From: CAZDEK01 sp964504625
GTDB lineage: Bacteria; Patescibacteriota; Saccharimonadia; CAILAD01; GCA-016700035
Length of the DNA stretch: 6,182 bases
Direction of reading: 5' to 3'
Assembly (NCBI GenBank): GCA_964504625.1
Contig: CAZDEK010000052.1
Location: 1-6,182, forward strand
The position numbers and the translations under genes are program-made. Positions 1-4,845 of this stretch are shown piece by piece. The notes below the pieces were generated by a model, which saw only the letters and a list, made by a program, of their open reading frames with translations, was not told where the DNA came from and did not search any database. Every line of letters begins with the position of its first letter. Position 1 is the first letter of the stretch.

Positions 1-1
1 C

Positions 2-457
2 ACAGCCGCGGCTAACCAGTGCGCCTACTCGCATTTTATGTATGTGGCCAGTGATGAGTACTGTTTTGACGCTGCCACCGACACAATTTATTTTGATGAA
101 GCAACGATCGACACGGCAAGTGGCTGTCTCAGCCTGTTGCATGAAATTGCCCATGCGGAGCTATCACATTTTGATTTCCAAACTGACTTTGAGCTGTTTG
201 CAATGGAAACCCGGGCTTGGGCAAAAACTCGCGAGCTAGCTAGAGAGCATCATCTCGATTGCTCAGAAGCGTTCGTCAGTGATTGCTTACAGAGCTATGC
301 GGATTGGGTGACCCAACGAGCGACCTGCCCGACGTGTAATAATTTTTCTCTACAAGAAGACCCGCACACCTACCGTTGTTTCCGCTGCCAGACTCGCTGG
401 CATATCCGGACTGATGCCCAGGCTCGTATCCATCGTGTGCGCATACAGCAAAGCTAA
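2..457 (+). CDS. HExxH metallopeptidase-like protein with C-terminal zinc ribbon (5' end outside window)
   Basis: The frame is open to the window edge, and the first ATG (position 38) has no Shine-Dalgarno sequence, so the true start is probably upstream and the gene is partial. Numbering from that Met, HEIAH at residues 35-39 is the zincin signature (two His ligands and the catalytic Glu). It is followed by an acidic helix (ELFAMETRAWAKTRELA, about 52-68) that could supply the third, Glu, ligand. This layout resembles ImmA/IrrE-type minimal metallopeptidases. A second metal site, CPTC at 97-100 and CFRC at 114-117, forms a compact zinc ribbon that may bind nucleic acid or protein. There is no signal peptide or membrane helix in the visible part, so it is probably cytosolic. 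The substrate is unknown. It is convergent with the KGG gene and ends 9 nt before a shared terminator. The motifs are seen directly; peptidase activity is inferred. Confidence 0.75.
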   Translation, partial: TAAANQCAYSHFMYVASDEYCFDAATDTIYFDEATIDTASGCLSLLHEIAHAELSHFDFQTDFELFAMETRAWAKTRELAREHHLDCSEAFVSDCLQSYADWVTQRATCPTCNNFSLQEDPHTYRCFRCQTRWHIRTDAQARIHRVRIQQS

Positions 458-466
458 TACGCACAC

Positions 467-495
467 AAAACACCCCGCTGAACACGGGGTGTTTT
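467..495. terminator. Bidirectional intrinsic terminator
   Basis: An 11-bp perfect stem (467-477 with 485-495) encloses a 7-nt loop. The stem has a GC-rich core flanked by AAAA on one side and TTTT on the other, so it can act as an intrinsic terminator in both directions. It sits 10 nt after the stop of the plus-strand metallopeptidase-like gene and 17 nt after the stop of the minus-strand KGG gene, as expected for a terminator shared by convergent genes. Confidence 0.9.
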
Positions 496-512
496 GGTGA
501 GCTACAAGAAGA

Positions 513-710
513 TTACTTGGTCTCTGCGTTTTTCTTGCGAGCACGGCCGCCCTTCGCACCAGCGATGCGGGCTAGCTCTGGGTTAGCAGCAAAGCCACCA
601 CCCGTGCTTTTCTTACCACCAATGGCACCGATACGGACATAAAATTCCTTACCGTAGCGCTTCTTGTTGGTTTCAGCGGCTTTCATACCGCCCATCTTTG
701 TTCCTGGCAT
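513..710 (-). CDS. KGG-motif (GsiB-like) general stress protein, 65 aa
   Basis: This small, basic, glycine-rich protein has the repeated pattern of the bacterial KGG stress-repeat family: GAIGGKKSTGGGFAANPEL followed by ARIAGAKGGRARKK near the C-terminus. Related short proteins occur in Saccharibacteria, lactic acid bacteria and phages, and are annotated as stress-induced or general stress proteins. Their biochemical role is unclear; they are probably hydrophilic, partly disordered and cytosolic. The start is placed at the ATG at 710 because a strong AAGGAGA (717-723) lies 7 nt upstream. A possible Met nine codons earlier (737) would put that Shine-Dalgarno inside the gene. It has its own strong promoter and a long structured leader, and ends at the bidirectional terminator, so it looks monocistronic and possibly regulated post-transcriptionally. 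Confidence 0.85.
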   Translation of the reverse strand: MPGTKMGGMKAAETNKKRYGKEFYVRIGAIGGKKSTGGGFAANPELARIAGAKGGRARKKNAETK

Positions 711-841
711 AGCGTGTCTCCTTATGATTAGTGTCATAAAAAGAGCTCGCTGTGCAATATAGGCCGACCCTCCACGGTCAGCACAGACTCACTCCGTCCT
801 TTTCATCGGAAGCGTGGAGCTTCTTCCGAAACGGTTATGCG
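711..841 (-). promoter_or_regulatory. Structured 5' leader of the KGG gene (candidate cis-regulatory RNA)
   Basis: The promoter at 848-876 predicts transcription starting near 840, which leaves about 130 nt of leader. In the minus-strand RNA, hairpin 1 is a 7-bp stem (829-823 with 812-806) with a 10-nt loop. Hairpin 2 is a 4-bp stem (779-776 with 769-766) with a 6-nt loop, GUGGAG. Hairpin 2 is nested in a longer stem (785-781 with 755-751, extendable through 790-787 with 746-743). All six bases of loop 2 are complementary to CUCCAC in loop 1 (819-814), so a kissing-loop contact or an alternative long-range pairing is possible. The outer stem is followed by five U (742-738), giving a terminator-like shape upstream of the ribosome binding site. 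It matches no riboswitch class I recognise. The pairings are read by eye; function is inferred. Confidence 0.45.
717..723 (-). promoter_or_regulatory. Shine-Dalgarno site fixing the KGG gene start
   Basis: AAGGAGA on the minus strand lies 7 nt before the ATG at 710. The same heptamer at the same spacing (1429-1435) precedes the DUF5684-like gene, which supports it as the local consensus. It decides for the ATG at 710 over the one at 737. Confidence 0.85.
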
Positions 842-847
842 GAAATT

Positions 848-876
848 ATTGTATCAGCTTAAGCATTAAGTGTCAA
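848..876 (-). promoter_or_regulatory. Near-consensus sigma70-type promoter of the KGG gene
   Basis: On the minus strand, TTGACA (871-876, perfect -35) is followed by a 17-nt spacer and TACAAT (848-853, 5/6 match to the -10 consensus). The -35 box is centred in an imperfect inverted repeat, AGCATAAGT...ACTTAATGCT, with one bulged A. The spacer also contains the palindrome GCTTAAGC (857-864). Either could be an operator. It lies directly after the stop codon of the DUF5684-like gene, so the KGG gene can be transcribed independently of the surface-protein unit. Confidence 0.85.
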
Positions 877-884
877 TACTTATG

Positions 885-1421
885 CTAGCTTTTCTTGGTT
901 GGGCGCTTTGGGCTCGTATGGTTACCTGTGGACTTCTCCACAACTTCGGCTTCAGTCAAGCTAGGATCAATCCCCAACGATACTGGCTTGCGCCCAAGAT
1001 ACTTTGCGTCTCCAAAGCCGAGCATGAGAACTCCGATTGGGTTGAAGAAAAACAGCCCCAGGACAGCAAACAATTCGCTTTTACCAAAAGCACGAGCCGT
1101 ATCAAACGCAAGAATCAGGCTTATCACCATGTTTACAATTGGAACAAAGAAAAGCAACAACCACCAGCCCGGACGCCCCACAATGTCGAGCAATACCCAG
1201 ATATTATAGAAAGGTACAAGAACGGCCCAGCCCGGCTTGCCAGCCTTCTGAAAAATACGCCAAGACCCAATCAGTATGGCTAACCCAACCGCGAGCCAAA
1301 GTAGGAAAAATGTAGAGAAAAACGCCGCCATTACAGCAATGGCGCCACCAGATAACTGACTACCTGAGTTATAACTATAGCTATAATCCATTTCTGCGAG
1401 TTTGCTAATGATAGATAACAT
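885..1421 (-). CDS. DUF5684-like multi-pass membrane protein, 178 aa
   Basis: A short polar N-terminus rich in Tyr and Ser is followed by about four hydrophobic segments (roughly residues 28-52, 64-82, 84-106 and 117-136) and a charged C-terminal tail ending in PKRPTKKS. The pattern FQKAGKPGWAVLVPFYNIWV, then GRPGWWLLLFFVPIVN, then FGKSELFAVLGLFFFNPIG, is typical of the DUF5684 family, an uncharacterised membrane domain often found with signal peptidase-like or secreted proteins. The start at 1421 is supported by AAGGAGA (1429-1435) 7 nt upstream. The gene begins 20 nt after the stop of the 661-residue surface protein, with its ribosome binding site in that gap, so the two are probably co-transcribed and translationally coupled. 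A role in export or membrane handling of the surface protein is possible, but this rests on context only. Confidence 0.85.
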   Translation of the reverse strand: MLSIISKLAEMDYSYSYNSGSQLSGGAIAVMAAFFSTFFLLWLAVGLAILIGSWRIFQKAGKPGWAVLVPFYNIWVLLDIVGRPGWWLLLFFVPIVNMVISLILAFDTARAFGKSELFAVLGLFFFNPIGVLMLGFGDAKYLGRKPVSLGIDPSLTEAEVVEKSTGNHTSPKRPTKKS

Positions 1422-1441
1422 GATGGTTTCTCCTTACAATT

Positions 1442-1471
1442 TTACTCAGCCCAGCAAAAGATGAGGAAACA
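1442..1471 (-). other. C-terminal tail copy 1 (CFLIFCWAE-stop)
   Basis: These are the last nine codons and the stop of the 661-aa protein. The same peptide ends the partial gene at 6115-6182 and survives in the relic at 3598-3624. Codons for the conserved Cys, Leu and Ala residues differ between copies, so the peptide is better conserved than the DNA. Confidence 0.8.
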
Positions 1472-3427
1472 CCGCATCACCGCTGTTTTACTTACGCTCG
1501 GCGAAACATTGCCAGCGACATCTTTGGCGGTGACCTTGTAGGTGCGATAAAGATCGACTGTCGCTTCGTCATCGACGATTTTCGTATCAGCTACTGTGCC
1601 GAGTGGCTTATCGTTTTTATACACTTGGTAACTAAGTACTCCGACATTATCAGTAGACGCCTGCCAGCCGACAGTGAAGATGTACTTAAAGCGTGTCGGA
1701 TCCCAGCTAACACCAGCAGATAAGTAGGTAGGAGCCGTTGGTGGTTGGTTGTCGGTTGATGCCGGTGGGGGCGGAGCCGGACATTCCTGCTTAAAGGATG
1801 GCACGCAGGTAGATGGTTGCGTGGTTGCTGGTGGGGTTGATGGCTTTACCGTGGCGGGAGCCGTTGTGACGGTACTAGTCACAGTCGAAGAGCTTGCTGG
1901 TGGCGTGGTCGGCTGTACAGTCGTGGATTGCGTAGTAGTTGGCGGTGGCGTTGATGGGTTCACCGTATCATAATTCACACCAGGATACCGCGAGGTGGTA
2001 TAACCGCATGCGTACTTGGACTGAGTGCCATCGGTACAGTAATTTATTGGAGTATCTACCATGTACATATTTTTGTCGTTGGTGAGGCCTTGAATGAGGC
2101 TTACCGGATCGGATCCGGTGAGCCCTAGGGCCTCCCACTTTTGCTTGGTAGCAGGATTTAATCCGCCAGGGGTCTGTATCGCGGTACCACTACAGCTTGT
2201 ATCCGCGATCACAATACCATAATCCCTCAAGGCACGCGCCACAATCCGAGCTGTTTCCGCTTTGCGAGGGTTTGCCACCAGATCGGCTCTCGTCTTGATC
2301 CAAGCTTCGATTCCTGCATCATCGATATTCAAAGCAAAGCGAGTTCCTTCGGGTATCAGCTTGTCTTGCGTGTAGATAGTTTCAAGCGGAGTTCCTTTAA
2401 ACATGTTACACTGCTGGGAAATGCCGCCGGTCTGGGCTCCTAATTCAAAACGTCCAGCTGGAGCAATAGCCGTACCACAAGTTACATTCTCCGCCGCCGT
2501 ACCGCGCTGGGCTGGAGTACACTCTGGTCCACGGGCAGTGTTGAACGTTACGACAGTCATGGCATGGCGAATCTCACCAGCAGCAACTTCTTCTGGCAGT
2601 ACCATCCCTTCGAGCATCGGCGTACCGAGACCAGCTCCTGCTCCGGTTCCCTCATAGGTTCGATAGTCCGCCACATTCCCATCCTTGTTGCGCAGGATGT
2701 AAAAACTCGTCCCACACAATCGATCACCCACAAATGGTCCGCAATAAAAGAATGCTGTAGCAGGATCGTTGCGGATGCCCGACATAACCCACATCTTCCC
2801 CGTATCCGGATCATGGATGATAACTTCATTATCTCCTGCCTGAGCTACTACCCAACCGTTATTCCATGGAATAGGCGTGCTCGGCAAGCTTGACTGCTTG
2901 TCATAAGATCCGCCGTCAAGATTTGTGAGATAGCAGTCCGAAATACAGGTCATGACCTGACGTTGGATATTAGCCTCTTTCGTGGTGTAGAGTGTACGCG
3001 CCCAATTGGTTGCCGGCGGTGCATTGTTAAAACTGAAGTCAATAATACCCCGGGCAGCTAGTGCTTGCGGGCTACCATCATTAGCGTTTGAATAGTTGTA
3101 CCAGCGGCGGACAAATTCATCCGACTTCGGGTGCTTGGGCATACCGCAAACGGGAACATTCAAGGCTGACTTACCAAATGGAACTGCATACGAATAGTTT
3201 GAAACTCGTGCTCCACAGGTCGAGGATGAATTGGGTGGATTCGTGATCGTCACAGTTGTGGCAGCGCGGGAGCGGATAAGGATGAAGCCGAGCAAGGCTA
3301 CGGCAAAAACAATAATCGCTAACACTACTGGATTGATTCGAGGGCGACTTGCGAGCTTCACCTTAGTGGAGGCGATACGCTTTTTGGATCGTGGCGGCAT
3401 GGATTTTTTCGTCGAGCGTTTAGGCAT
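1442..3427 (-). CDS. Membrane-anchored surface protein: secreted domain, Pro/Thr linker, FnIII-like domain, Cys-rich tail (661 aa)
   Basis: Residues 1-32 are strongly basic (PKRSTKKS...) and are followed by one membrane helix (about 33-51), giving a cytosolic tail with the rest outside the cell. Residues about 57-489 form a Cys-containing secreted domain. Its pieces GTPMLEGMVLPEEVAAGEIR, a later IPEGTRFALNID and ARIVARALRDYGIVIADTSC resemble an uncharacterised family of secreted proteins common in Actinobacteria; no catalytic assignment is made. Residues 490-556 are a Pro/Thr/Ser linker, and about 559-646 look like a fibronectin type III domain (DNQPPTAPTYLS to KDVAGNVS). The protein ends in CFLIFCWAE, the tail shared with two other loci here. 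The ATG at 3427 is chosen because a good promoter (3449-3477) lies inside any longer frame. The leader is only about 15 nt and has no clear Shine-Dalgarno. The DUF5684-like gene follows 20 nt downstream. Confidence 0.85.
   Translation of the reverse strand: MPKRSTKKSMPPRSKKRIASTKVKLASRPRINPVVLAIIVFAVALLGFILIRSRAATTVTITNPPNSSSTCGARVSNYSYAVPFGKSALNVPVCGMPKHPKSDEFVRRWYNYSNANDGSPQALAARGIIDFSFNNAPPATNWARTLYTTKEANIQRQVMTCISDCYLTNLDGGSYDKQSSLPSTPIPWNNGWVVAQAGDNEVIIHDPDTGKMWVMSGIRNDPATAFFYCGPFVGDRLCGTSFYILRNKDGNVADYRTYEGTGAGAGLGTPMLEGMVLPEEVAAGEIRHAMTVVTFNTARGPECTPAQRGTAAENVTCGTAIAPAGRFELGAQTGGISQQCNMFKGTPLETIYTQDKLIPEGTRFALNIDDAGIEAWIKTRADLVANPRKAETARIVARALRDYGIVIADTSCSGTAIQTPGGLNPATKQKWEALGLTGSDPVSLIQGLTNDKNMYMVDTPINYCTDGTQSKYACGYTTSRYPGVNYDTVNPSTPPPTTTQSTTVQPTTPPASSSTVTSTVTTAPATVKPSTPPATTQPSTCVPSFKQECPAPPPPASTDNQPPTAPTYLSAGVSWDPTRFKYIFTVGWQASTDNVGVLSYQVYKNDKPLGTVADTKIVDDEATVDLYRTYKVTAKDVAGNVSPSVSKTAVMRCFLIFCWAE
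1490..1753 (-). other. Fibronectin type III-like domain within the 661-aa surface protein
   Basis: Residues about 559-646 begin with the usual PPTAPT entry. They continue with a Trp-containing strand (VGWQASTDNVGVLSYQVYKN), which matches the W...S.DN.GV..Y.VY..... pattern of bacterial FnIII domains, and close with YKVTAKDVAGNVS. Such domains act as spacers or adhesive or carbohydrate-proximal modules on secreted bacterial proteins. The Cys-rich tail follows directly. Confidence 0.75.
1760..1960 (-). repeat. Low-complexity Pro/Thr/Ser linker coding region
   Basis: This codes for residues 490-556 of the 661-aa protein, an irregular run of TTPP-, PSTPP- and TVTST-type units ending in a short Cys-containing segment and PAPPPPA. 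It is an extended interdomain linker of the kind found in surface and cellulolytic proteins. Its complement gives an open Gly/Val-rich frame on the plus strand that is only a shadow. Confidence 0.8.
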
Positions 3428-3448
3428 AGTTCTGTTAACTTTGAGTGC

Positions 3449-3477
3449 AGTATACAGTTTGCCGCTTATGCTTGCAA
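3449..3477 (-). promoter_or_regulatory. Promoter of the 661-aa surface protein / DUF5684 unit
   Basis: On the minus strand TTGCAA (3472-3477, 4/6 match to -35) is followed by a 17-nt spacer and TATACT (3449-3454, 5/6 match to -10). Transcription would begin near 3441-3443, only about 15 nt before the ATG at 3427. This leaves a very short leader without a recognisable Shine-Dalgarno. It also places the first base of the transcript downstream of the upstream TTG at 3502, ruling that start out. Confidence 0.7.
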
Positions 3478-3498
3478 ATAGGACTTGATCTAAATTGC

Positions 3499-3678
3499 TC
3501 AAGTAGCATTACTACGCGAACGAAACTTGGTTCGATTGGGAGTTGGTTTACGGGTTTTTGCATGAATGATCCTTTCAATATTTACTTTTGCTATTATTTC
3601 GACCCAGCAAAAGATCAGGAAACAGCACATCATGGCGGACTTACTCTTGGGTCGAGCGACGTTGCTTTTGCGAACTGG
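3499..3678 (-). pseudogene. Relic gene junction: decayed protein tail fused to a decayed surface-protein start
   Basis: This minus-strand frame is open from just after a TAG (3679-3681) to a TGA (3499-3501). Its first part (3598-3666) reads SNVARPKSKSAMM then CCFLIFCWVE, which aligns without gaps to the end of the 661-aa protein (GNVSPSVSKTAVM then RCFLIFCWAE), but the stop after the tail is lost. Its end reads KPTPNRTKFRSRSNAT, matching the N-terminus of the beta-helix protein (PKPTPKPTKSRSRSNVAS). An ATG at 3563 preceded by GAAAGGAT, as in the beta-helix gene, is now out of frame. One extra A in the five-A run after it would restore the frame until the TGA. The tail part is in the same frame as the gene ending at 3736 but separated from it by four stop codons (including that gene's own TAA). 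No expressed product is likely. The stretch 3679-3735 shows nothing else recognisable. Confidence 0.65.
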
Positions 3679-3735
3679 CTATTTGCTGGTGGTGACGAAG
3701 AGTATAGGGATAACCTAGGGTTGCTATAGAGGTTT

Positions 3736-4455
3736 TTACTGTGGGCCAGAAGTGGTTACTATTGTCGTCCATGGCCCTGCAGGTGGTGAATCGACAAAGC
3801 GCCAACTTACATTTAAATCTGAGTTGAATTGCCCACCCAAACATGCACCTAGTGCTGGTGATATGTCCATACCGGCACTATTGTAGGATTTATTGATCGG
3901 TCGAGCATCATTTGCACCGAACACATAGGCGCGATCATCATAGTGGGGGTTACCATTACCGTCATCGGCAGGACCAGCGTCTTCGATCTGTCCATAGCAA
4001 GTCTTACCATTCGCCATTACCTGGACCCATCGATTTTTCATGTAAGAGAAATTACGATTGGTGCAATTGCCTTGATAGCCTGGGTCGTTAGCCCATGGGA
4101 TATCGGCACAACGGGTTGCATAACCGGTGATATCGGTCGCGTCGGTGGGATTATAGTCATCGTAGGGTAAATCGATATAGAAAGGATTTTCATATATCGC
4201 CTGTAGCCCAGGCGGAAAGTAGCCATTCGCTGGGGTACGAACGCTAGCGATGCTGTTCGCATCATCACATTTGCCGGCTGTATTTTTGAGCACTGCATCA
4301 CAGCCACTGACATAACCGGAAGTCGGTGCCTTGCAATTGTTCACTTGCGCGAGGCGAAAGAACGAATACAGCCAGTTGCTGTTATAGGCTGAGCAAACCT
4401 GACTACCATCAGGCGTATTTTGAAAGAGCTCCCCCAACCCAGTAGGTAGTGGCAT
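3736..4455 (-). CDS. RlpA-like double-psi beta-barrel surface domain (3' part of a frameshifted gene)
   Basis: This frame holds the secreted cargo of a surface protein whose anchor is encoded in the overlapping frame at 4409-4834. Near its C-terminus, WVQVMANGKTCYGQIEDAGP (143-162) and GMDISPALGACLG (195-207) match the two halves of the RlpA/expansin-like double-psi beta-barrel (in RlpA, the conserved DRGPF and IDLS..A...LG motifs). D159 sits where the conserved Asp lies. The closing WRFVD...GPW fits a family of secreted proteins of unknown function known from other bacteria. The many Cys residues suggest disulfides outside the cell. The ATG at 4455 has no ribosome binding site and the frame alone has no export signal, so independent expression is unlikely. 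Joined to the upstream frame, the product would be 365 aa. Binding to or cleavage of peptidoglycan or glycan is inferred from the fold. Confidence 0.7.
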   Translation of the reverse strand: MPLPTGLGELFQNTPDGSQVCSAYNSNWLYSFFRLAQVNNCKAPTSGYVSGCDAVLKNTAGKCDDANSIASVRTPANGYFPPGLQAIYENPFYIDLPYDDYNPTDATDITGYATRCADIPWANDPGYQGNCTNRNFSYMKNRWVQVMANGKTCYGQIEDAGPADDGNGNPHYDDRAYVFGANDARPINKSYNSAGMDISPALGACLGGQFNSDLNVSWRFVDSPPAGPWTTIVTTSGPQ

Positions 4456-4834
4456 TGATATTCGTATGAAGCGGATAGGTCCGAATTTGACCTGCGAGAG
4501 GTGATGTAGTAGTGCTCGGCGTCACCGCCGTAGACGCAGCCGGTGCTAAGAACTCGACGTAGCCGCCATTGGCAGCTGTGGGGTCAGTCTTGAATGCCAC
4601 ACTCGAGGCTGAAGAGGCTGTGAAGGTTTCTGGCTCGTAGTTACTGAGACTGCCCGCAAAGACTGACCAGACAACGAAAACACCGAGGCCGACTACGAGA
4701 GCCACGACGGCAGTGAGCTGTACGGGGTTTAGCTTGCGCCAAGCGGCTTTGAGCTTGCTCGTAGGAGCCACATTATTGCGGGAAGAGCGAGAGTAATTGC
4801 GCTTGGTGGTTGATTTTCGGGTGAGATTTTTCAT
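4409..4834 (-). CDS. Membrane anchor module (5' part of the frameshifted RlpA-like surface gene)
   Basis: This frame encodes a basic N-terminus (residues 1-36), one membrane helix (about 38-60, VQLTAVVALVVGLGVFVVWS) and a short extracellular module (SNYEPETF... to DPTAANGGYVEFLAP, 64-98) resembling a shrunken carbohydrate-binding-module-like strand pair. A Thr/Ser/Pro linker follows, and the frame then ends abruptly at a TGA (4409-4411). After W132 the reading frame of the downstream domain takes over. Dropping one G from the GGGGG run at 4431-4435 reads YWVGELFQNTPDGSQVC straight into it. The module is closely paralogous to residues 11-92 of the beta-helix protein. The start at 4834 lies 11 nt after that gene's stop with only a weak GAAGA, suggesting translational coupling. 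As written, the gene makes a 141-aa anchor without cargo. Confidence 0.75.
   Translation of the reverse strand: MKNLTRKSTTKRNYSRSSRNNVAPTSKLKAAWRKLNPVQLTAVVALVVGLGVFVVWSVFAGSLSNYEPETFTASSASSVAFKTDPTAANGGYVEFLAPAASTAVTPSTTTSPLAGQIRTYPLHTNINATTYWVGGALSKYA
4431..4435 (-). other. Apparent frameshift site (G5 run)
   Basis: On the minus strand the codon GTT (V133) is followed by GGGGG. With four G, the anchor frame (4409-4834) would continue into the RlpA-like frame (3736-4455) to give one 365-residue protein. With five, translation stops 22 nt later at TGA. The site shows no classic -1 slippery heptamer; a one-base insertion, a sequencing or assembly error, or homopolymer phase variation all fit. 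Confidence 0.7.
4541..4792 (-). repeat. Surface anchor module, copy A
   Basis: Residues 15-98 of the split RlpA-like protein align along their length with residues 11-92 of the neighbouring beta-helix protein. The helix region is nearly identical (QLTAVVALVVGLGVFVVWSV against QLTAVVALVIGLGVFVIWSV), and both end in KTDP.AANG.Y.EF.AP. The cargo after the module is unrelated. This is a diverged domain duplication, not a recent perfect DNA repeat. Confidence 0.85.
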
Positions 4835-4845
4835 TCAAGTCTTCG

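Noticed and set aside
711..737. Longer KGG protein starting at 737
   Set aside because: It would bury the strong AAGGAGA site inside the coding region; the ATG at 710 has ideal spacing.
870..1283. Plus-strand open frame of 137 codons
   Set aside because: It is antisense to the DUF5684-like gene, begins inside the KGG promoter, has no ribosome binding site, and its product has no recognisable features.
1445..1471. The CFLI-tail DNA as an integron-like or transposon-end recombination site
   Set aside because: The three copies share only about 24 bp with scattered, largely synonymous differences, and no inverted-repeat arms were seen. A protein-level signal fits better, although a role as a recombination boundary is not excluded.
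1749..1973. Plus-strand Gly/Val-rich open frame
   Set aside because: It is the complement of the Pro/Thr linker of the 661-aa protein; its open state follows from that composition.
3428..3502. Longer version of the 661-aa protein starting at a TTG (3502)
   Set aside because: The added 25 residues overlap a good promoter (3449-3477) and part of the relic. The basic N-terminus typical of these proteins begins at the ATG at 3427.
3641..3844. Minus-strand open frame of 67 codons overlapping the end of the RlpA-like gene
   Set aside because: It overlaps well-supported coding sequence in another frame, has no ribosome binding site and no recognisable protein features.
4428..4440. Programmed ribosomal frameshift in the RlpA-like gene
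   Set aside because: There is no canonical -1 slippery heptamer, and the shift needed is +1. No stimulatory hairpin was evident by eye. An indel explains it more simply, though this was not tested.
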